From Salticus scenicus (taxonomy: Eukaryota > Arthropoda > Arachnida > Araneae > Salticidae), in contig OZ005648.1 in the NCBI GenBank assembly GCA_963930645.1, positions 270,145,830 to 270,209,829 on the forward strand: a DNA stretch of 64,000 nt, read 5' to 3'. The number at the start of each line of letters is the position of its first letter. Positions within the stretch are counted from its first letter, which is position 1. Below, one piece after another: positions 57,265 through 64,000 of the stretch. The position numbers and the translations under genes were made by a program. The notes under the pieces are model-generated. The model saw only the letters and a list, made by a program, of their open reading frames with translations, made no database searches and was not told the DNA's origin.

Positions 57265-58149
57265 CCCTTTGCGTTCGGCAGATTTTCATATTTTAAACAG
57301 TAAGTCCCGCCTACTGACGTTTCTCTTAAACTTTTAACAAAAGATTTTTACCTATTCGTGTTAAAATTAAGACCCCCACATATACGAGCTGGCGCGTCAG
57401 GCATTTTGTTGCCTTAGGGTTGCCACATGTACCCAGCGCGTTTCATTGATAAATAAACGGCAGTCATTACTTTTATCGTCTTGTGTAACTTTAGAGTACT
57501 CCTTTTATTATATTTTCATAGTTTTAGCTAAATAAAAGTACGATATGAGATTTGTTTAAAGATAAACTGCTATAATCACTCAAGAAAAGAACATAAAATG
57601 TTCAGATTGCCATAAGATAATTTGAGAAGAATAAAACAACATTACTTATATTTACTTACATTTTCCTTTGTATTTCTGACATGTGTTAATGTAAAAATAC
57701 AGAAAAATGTGTCATTTTAATCATATTGATAAATCGATTTAAGAAGACCTTTTATGACTATATATTTGAGTTTTGGCGACATTTTGTATAAGAAACAGAA
57801 ATAGCCCTAATGACACATCTTATTTCCAATACATCCACAGGATATCCTGATAATGTAATGTAAAAAAATGTGTTGTTAGGAATATTATTGTTGCTTATTG
57901 TTTTTGTTGACCAATCGTAGCTTCAGATCAAGATTACTTAAAATCACAAGAAAGCGATAAGGACGCCAAGCGGGAATGCTGTCCTCTTTTGGTGCAAAAA
58001 AATGACGGCGATGCGTCGGCCTATATATTTTATTTAAGGGGCTCTAGTTAAAATCATTTAAACTTTATTCGCAAAAATCGATGCGGTAAATGCCACTATC
58101 ATATATATACGCTTACGGCACTTAACAGAATAATAAAAAAAAAAGTACA

Positions 58150-58180
<31 letters not shown>

Positions 58181-58271
58181 CTTTTTGAAAAATGTAATGT
58201 TTTAGAGGAACGCCTAAAGGCGGAGCTTTTCTTTTTTTTTTTTTTTTTTTTTTTTCTACGTTAAGGGTTAA
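57261..58271. mobile_element. PB-foldback element, long copy, TTAA-flanked
   Basis: It starts TTAACCCTTTGCGTTCGGCA and ends TACGTTAAGGGTTAA, with TTAA at 57261-57264 and 58268-58271. Subterminal inverted matches are AGTAAGTCCCGCCTACTGAC on the left and AACGCCTAAAGGCGGAGCT on the right. TTAACCCTTTGC-like ends are typical of piggyBac-related miniature elements; this is family knowledge, with no transposase here to prove it. The interior is non-repetitive (for example ACACATCTTATTTCCAATAC) with two long poly-T tracts near 58151-58180 and 58231-58254. No open frame of note. Confidence 0.7.
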
Positions 58272-58279
58272 GCGAGAAC

Positions 58280-61020
58280 TTAGATATACTTATTACATAT
58301 TTCCGCCAGAAAAATTGTTTGCATTATTTATATTTAAATTTCAAGATATGTGCTTTAACTTTCATGTTAATGTCACTTAGTTTGTACTTTATATAACTTT
58401 TTTTCTTTGAATGAATAAAACAGTAATTATGCGAAAAAGTACGGGGGGGAGGGGGGGAACTGCAAAACTTTTTTTCTTAAATAATATTGACATAAGTAGA
58501 ACTTATTATATCAGAATCTGTTCTTATTAAATATTTAAATCCTTGTTATTGTTGTCTAGTAATTTATTAATACATTTTAAATATGATTTTCTCAGAAAAT
58601 GCTAAAAACGCTTGCGTTGAAAATTTTAATTGTACTTTCCAAAATTGCTCCTCTAACATATTTTTCTTCGAACACATGGGTTCGTAATAAATTACGTTAG
58701 GAGTTTTTTTTTTTTTTTTTTTCTTTTAAGTCGTTTTATATGCAAGCAAAATGTTCTCAGGTGTTAGTTGGGTGAGGAATGGGGCAAAGATCTGTGGTAC
58801 GTAGCAGATTTTAGAACACTGTATTTCATATACTAAGTTGCACTAGAACATACTAGTAACATATAAATTTGTCGATGTATAAAAGCAAGCGTGTCACAGC
58901 TTTTCAGTAAAATTGTTAATAATTTGTGCGTTACAATTGTCATTAGCACATTAAGCCAGCATTGCATAGGTGTCTCAGACCGACATAAAATTATTACGCA
59001 TAGTGTAGCGCCGTAGCACTAGAGTAAGTAAAACCCCCATTTAATTCAATTCATAAATACATTGGCGTTCTCCTTACAGATATTAGCATTTATAAAAATT
59101 CTTGTTGTCACATATATCTTATTATTATAGCATTATTATTATTCCTTTATTTTTATTTTTTATGAATGTGCTGTATTTTTTTTTTTTTTTTTTTTTAAAC
59201 CAGTGATTAAAAACTTTCTTTAGGACAAAAAATTTAGATAAACAGAATATATATATATATAAGGGTCTTTGGTATTACTTATGTAAATACATAAATATAT
59301 TATTAGGGGAAAAAATAAAAAATTTGTTATTCTCATCCTTTAGTTTTGCTCAATTTTCACATATATTTTTCATGGTAAATATGTATATACATATATTTAT
59401 ATTTTTAATTAACTATATTTTTAAATCTAAATATAATTTATCATCACAAAAAAAAGAAAGAAAGAAAAGAAAACCTAGATGGCGCTTATAAATCTTGCTT
59501 CATTTTAACTCTTTAAATTTTGTTTTAATAAAATAATTTAAATTTTTGGTTTATTACAATAATTAATTCCAATAAACTAAATATCATTAAATTTTTGTTT
59601 CTATAAAATAATTTTAAATTTTTATTCTAATAAATAACATAAATTCATTAATTTTGTTTTTTATAAAAAATTTTAATTTCAATAAAATAAATATCATTTA
59701 TTAAATTATTTAATATAATAATAATATAATTATAATTTATTTATTCAACAAAATAAATATCTTTCTACTTTAATATTTAATTTTATTTATTTATTTATTT
59801 ATTTTTTTTTAAGTGGGAATGCCATGTAAACATGTTTAAAAGAATATATATATATATATATATATATGTTCATTACGAGGCTTTCTGTTTTTTCTACACA
59901 TAGGTTTCACTACTCTACACGAGTTACTATTAGCATTTCACCTTACAGTACGTATGGAGTTCCAGGGTCGCTAGCAATCTGGAAATCAGGGAAATGTCAG
60001 GGAATTTGACTAAAATTTACAAATGTCAGAGAATTTTGATTAATTCTTGAAAAAAAGAAAAAAAAAAAAAAATGCGAAACCTCATTTATACCAAAAAATT
60101 CTAGAGAAAAAGAATCAAATTACAAAATGTCGTGCCAAAATGAAAAAAAAAAAAAAAAAACTGGAAAAGTCAGAGAAATTTACCTTTACTTGTTTTGGAA
60201 AAGTCAGGGAAAATCAAAAAGATTAAATGTTAGCTACATAGAGCTCATTCTGGCAAGGAATTTAATATTACTATTAATTAAATTTAAATATAAACCAGTC
60301 ATTAATATCTTTAATTTTAATTTGGATTATTATTACACTGATTAGTTATAAAAATATAAATTGTTAGTTATAAAAGATTAGTTATAAAAATATAAAGTTT
60401 TTATCAATTAAATAATTTTCTTGTCTTTCTTTCTTTCCTTTTCCTTTCTTTCTTTCTTCTTCTTTTTTTTTTTTTTTTTTTACTTTAACTTCTATTTTCA
60501 ATTACTGAGTTGGTTAAACTTACTCTCATCTTGAACAAATTTATTCTTAATGTAAATGATTTTATTAATTTTATTTATTATTGATTTATTTATTTATTTC
60601 ATGCAGCTAGTATTTTTTCTGTAGTTTCTTTTTTCCCTTTATTTAACCTCCGTATTAAATTTATCTTGCTTTCATGTTTCATTAATTACGTCTGGTTTAG
60701 ATGAATTGAGCGGTGTTATCTGTAAATTTTTATTTATTTTTTTTTTTCCTGCTTTAGGCTTACAGATATACAGAAATTCATTATTCTGTCATTCGTTATT
60801 TGCATACATTATTCAGTCAACCGCACTTGAAAAAGTAGTACTGTTTCAATGTTTGATTTCATTCTTGGATTTTGTTAATCTTTTTTAATTAAAAAATCTT
60901 ACATTTCACCATTCGATTTCATTTTTCTTCCAGTGAAATGTTTGAAAAGGTTTTTCATATAGGTGATTTTATGAAATTTATTTAATTTCTTCGTTCATCT
61001 ATTTTTTAGAGGCATGTTGT
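58280..61020. other. AT-rich noncoding DNA
   Basis: No gene is seen. A G-rich strip lies at 58442-58458, poly-T near 58703-58721, 59176-59196 and 60461-60480, and (TA)n near 59846-59867. From about 59965 to 60230 the phrases GTCAGGGAA, GTCAGAGAA and GGAAAAGTCAGGGAAAA recur, a probable decayed interspersed repeat. Frames 60127-60345 and 60706-60888 have no recognisable domain. Confidence 0.5.
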
Positions 61021-61029
61021 TACGTTAAT

Positions 61030-61190
61030 AATTTCTAGCCAATTTTTTTTTCTCCGATGGACTTCGATTTCGTGTATTTTGGAGCTTGGAAGCACCTGTG
61101 GCCATTGCCGTGCATCTTCCTCTGGATAAAAACATGAGAAAATAACGGGTCGAGGAAATCAGGAATCGAATTGTCGGCCAGAAGGGAAAT
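61030..61190. promoter_or_regulatory. Short high-complexity island (weak regulatory candidate)
   Basis: About 160 bp of balanced composition (for example GGAAGCACCTGTGGCCATTG; CACCTG is an E-box) lies between AT-rich flanks. It has no frame and no match elsewhere in the window. Evidence for function is only the contrast with surroundings. Confidence 0.25.
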
Positions 61191-61199
61191 AATAATCTA

Positions 61200-62001
61200 T
61201 CTAAAAAAACTTTTAAAACCCAAATTCTTAATGTATCGTATCACATAAATCTTTTCAAAGTTAGAATAAAATTTAATTTGAAAAAAAAAAAAATAATAAT
61301 AATAATAATAACTTTTTTGTTTATTAACCAAAAAAATTGATGAAATGTGAAATGCAAGTTGGTCTTGTGGGGTATATTATATTTTTGTGTTCGTGAGAGA
61401 AAATTTAAAAAAAAAAATGAAAACTGTTTTTAATCCCACTTCAAAAACATGTGACTTAATGCGAAGCAGATTTTTTTTATTTCTCCTAACGGTTTTCATA
61501 CAATCTTCTGCTGTTGCCACCTAAAATTCACACTTTAGTTAATTTTAAAAAATCTAATTGTCCGATCGATGAGCTTGTTTAATCCATCGGATTCACAAAA
61601 ATTTTCCCTTTCATTTGGCACCTTATTTGTATCGATTCTACTGATATTTCTAATTTATTTTCTAATTTTTCTAATTTATTTTCCTCATTTTAAATAAATG
61701 TACGTGTTTTTTTTTTTTCTGTCGAAAACAAAATTGCCAACAATTAAATTATGTTGAGATTCACAAACATACCGTAGTGAATGACAGTAAGTACATAAGA
61801 ATTTGGGGAAAATAATAAGTTAAACAGCAATATATATAATAGACAGAAAATAATAAAATAACAAAACGAGTTGAGCTCATACGAAATAGAAACACAATAT
61901 ACTAAGAATGAGAACAGTTAAGAGTAGCATTACAACGCTCAAAGAAGGGTTAGAGATGGAATGTTTTTGCGTTTTTTAGAAAGCATTTTATGACATTTTC
62001 C

Positions 62002-62040
<39 letters not shown>

Positions 62041-63160
62041 TTAAGTTAAATATAAAAGTAATAAGTAAAAAGAAAATTATTTTACTGAAAAAGTGGTATT
62101 AAAAAAAAAAAAAAAAAAAAGGCAGTTGTTAAGGAATAAAATAAAAAGTTGACAGTCCTAGTGAAGACAGTTTTAACATGACAGAAAAGTAGAGGTTAGA
62201 AATTTTAATCGCCTATTCAAAATTTGTATTATCACAGTAGCTGTAAACTGTTCAAATCCTTATTTATACCTTATTCTAATGATTTTTAAAATTCGACTAT
62301 GGTTCTTATTTATTTAGTAAGTATCGCGCTGCATCGAATTTTAAAGACTCTAAATACACGCATGAATGTTTGCTGATACAGGTGAATTATGTCTTTTTTT
62401 TTTTTTTTTCAATTGAAGTTAAATACTACGCATATTTACCTTGTTCAATGCTTAAAAAATGTTTACATTTGATTATGTTCATGTGTGCCATGTTCTTTAT
62501 AATTAGAAAAAGTTTTAGGGGGAACAAAAATCGAAGAATACTTTAGAAATTCTAAATAAAATTCTTTCTAAAGGCTTTAAGTTTTAACCTCAGTTTCTTT
62601 TAGCTTTTGAGAAATTCTTCACCTTCAACTTTTTTTGGAAATGGAACGTGCATCTTTAGATATACTTTCATATTTAAGCCCATTTATGTATTTAGAATGT
62701 ACTTAGGCTGAATGTTTGTGTCTATCGCAATATTTTGAAAAGGTTTGTTAATTTCACCTTGGAGAGTCAAGAGTGTAGTTGTTAAAGAGGCGTACCTGAA
62801 GTGTTGTTGTAAAACCTTCACTACTTTTGTGCTCTTAGAGCTTTGGATTTCTAAAGACTTTCCTCATTTTACTCTTCGAAAATATAATTGTTGCTTGAAG
62901 TATGCATTATTTGAGGAAAATTTATTTTGAATGGGAAATTTGGTCAAACATTTTTGTTTACGTAAATTTTGTTTTGTTAAGTCGCATTAAAAAGTTTTAT
63001 TATATAAATTAAATTTCATTTCGAAGTCATATTGGCGTCGTAATATTATTTACACAGTGCTATTTACATTTACATGAGTATAACCAGGTTACATAATTAC
63101 TCAACGTAATTTACATTGTCAAAATTTTATAGCGTTTATCAAAGCTTTCCAGAGTAAGCT
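61200..63160. other. AT-rich noncoding DNA
   Basis: No gene is seen. A (TTA)n array lies at 62004-62041, poly-A at 62101-62120 and poly-T near 62394. The frame 62745-62930 has no recognised domain. Confidence 0.55.
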
Positions 63161-63167
63161 TATTCAC

Positions 63168-63203
63168 ACCACAGACTAAGGAATCAATTCCTTAGTCTGT
63201 GGT
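63168..63203. repeat. Perfect inverted repeat, 17-bp arms, 2-nt spacer
   Basis: The arms ACCACAGACTAAGGAAT (63168-63184) and ATTCCTTAGTCTGTGGT (63187-63203) are exact reverse complements with CA between them. Such a long perfect palindrome would extrude a tight hairpin. It may be a fossil of a template-switch event or the centre of a small foldback element. Confidence 0.9.
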
Positions 63204-63211
63204 TCACATAA

Positions 63212-63272
63212 TGTTAAAAAATGTCGAAAAGTAAACTCGACGGTAGTATAAAAAATGTCGCAAAGTAAACTC
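63212..63272. repeat. Tandem duplication of about 33 bp
   Basis: AAAAAATGTCGAAAAGTAAA followed by CTC is repeated about 33 bp later as AAAAAATGTCGCAAAGTAAA followed by CTC, directly upstream of the hAT-like terminus at 63284. Confidence 0.7.
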
Positions 63273-63283
63273 TTCCTGACGTG

Positions 63284-64000
63284 CAGTAGAGGTGAGTTCG
63301 GGCTCTATTTTGGCAATCCGAGCCCGCCCGGGCCCGAAACATTTTTGAACTGAGCCCGCCCGAGCCCGAAAAATTTTGTGTGATCAGAGCCCGAGCCCGA
63401 TATTGAAAGTGATACGCTACGCAACGCATAAGCATTAGTAAAATTAAATACTTTTTTCTTTTTCAAATTAATTTTTTTATTATCTGTCCTCTTTTTAACT
63501 AACTATACATGTTATTATAACAATTTATAATGTATGTGTCTTTGTATACATGTATATATTTCTCTGTATAATATATATTTATAGTGCAACCCATTGTTCA
63601 CAACGCGCCTGTCGGGGGACAAAAAAAGCCCGATTTATCCGAATGAGTGATATAATAAGGCCCAATAAAACGAATAAGGAAGGATTACTGTATAACATTA
63701 TGACATTCTGATAATATGCATCCCGTTGAAAAAAAGTTCTATTTAGTAAATGGAAAATCAAAGCAACTAAGGTTTGCAAAATTATTTTGAGACTTATACG
63801 AGTAACAATATCCCTTATCTATTTAAAACTAACTTTACAAGGAACTGCATAATTTCCCATAAAGCAACTGCCAGGTTTTTAACATTTTTGAGTTAGTGAA
63901 GTATAAAATAAACGGGACTTTTAGCTTGAATCCGAGCCCGCCCGGAGCCCGAAGACTTGCGTGAGATTTGAGCCCGATCGGGCTCGGGCTCGGACTTACG
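63284..64000. mobile_element. hAT-like element with GAGCCCG-rich ends, cut by window end
   Basis: It starts CAGTAGAGGTGAGTTCGGGC and within 130 bp holds repeated GAGCCCG/GGGCTCG blocks (63298-63400). Matching blocks in opposite orientation begin near 63931 (GAGCCCGCCCGGAGCCCGAA) and end with GGGCTCGGGCTCGGACTTAC at the window edge, so the true terminus, expected to read like ACCTCTACTG, lies just outside. Repeated subterminal GGGCTCGG-type motifs and a CAG(T)AGAGGTG start fit hAT. The minus frame 63214-63435 over the left end is an artefact of the repeats. Confidence 0.65.
63583..63692. mobile_element. Possible short pogo-like insertion inside the hAT-like element
   Basis: TATAGTGCAACCCATTGTTC at the left and GGAAGGATTACTGTA at the right have the form of weakly mirrored CAGT-type ends with TA outside; CCGATTTATCCGAATGAG within resembles the interior of the 39.2-kb pogo-like element (CGATTATCCGAGG). 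The left end has lost its C, so the call is tentative. Confidence 0.3.

Noticed and set aside
58870..59050. TATAAAAG motif near 58879 considered as a promoter
   Set aside because: No downstream open frame or splice donor and the motif is common in AT-rich DNA.

Overview
This is an AT-rich, gene-poor stretch of animal nuclear DNA. It has long poly-T/poly-A tracts, (TA)n, (TTA)n and (CA)n microsatellites, many short palindromic DNA transposons, and degenerate retroelements. There is no bacterial, phage or organellar gene organisation, and none of the open reading frames longer than 60 codons looks like a host gene. An arthropod, perhaps an arachnid, is my best guess from the repeat types and base composition; this is inference, and no gene proves it.

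Host gene content. One convincing exon is visible: 12670-12777 on the plus strand, 108 nt, phase 1 to phase 1, encoding a Pro/Ser-rich 36-residue segment, with a strong acceptor (pyrimidine-rich tract then TTTATAG) and donor (GTGAGTACG). The most economical reading is that the window lies mostly in large introns of one plus-strand gene (more than 12 kb upstream and more than 51 kb downstream of this exon). I could not name the gene. Four or five islands of higher-complexity, higher-GC, non-repetitive sequence (25.2-26.0, 26.9-27.3, 32.1-32.35, 42.5-43.3 and 61.0-61.2 kb) look like conserved noncoding or enhancer candidates.

Mobile elements. (1) FB-TTAA: foldback elements with TTAA at both ends, three copies (11.2, 43.7, 56.6 kb). 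The third carries a nested CAGT...ACTG miniature element with a duplicated TA. (2) PB-foldback: a second TTAA family (57.26-58.27 kb, partial at 13.7 kb); its left TTAA is the same four bases as the right TTAA of the third FB-TTAA copy. (3) pogo/Tc1-like miniature elements at 39.2, 45.3, 50.9 and 57.0 kb. (4) hAT-like elements at 9.3, 29.0, 49.8, 51.9 and 63.3 kb. (5) A 1.65-kb inverted-repeat element (37.3-38.96 kb) whose ends are packed with a 14-bp palindrome. (6) The TATCG family at 36.0, 41.3 and 45.1 kb. (7) The E family, about 850 bp, at 7.1-8.0 kb, cut by the window start at 1-317, and at 45.4-47.3 kb, where a 5'-truncated non-LTR retrotransposon is inserted. (8) A Helitron-like dispersed repeat with internal modules of about 120-150 bp (18.9, 22.2, 28.4, 39.9, 51.6, 52.2, 54.9 kb). 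(9) A Penelope-like reverse transcriptase fragment (47.9-48.4 kb) and a probable solo LTR (49.0-49.7 kb).

The 45-55 kb stretch is the densest transposon graveyard; 13-18.9, 29.3-34.6 and 58.3-63.2 kb are mostly simple AT-rich sequence. No intact tRNA, rRNA, CRISPR array or complete protein-coding gene was found.
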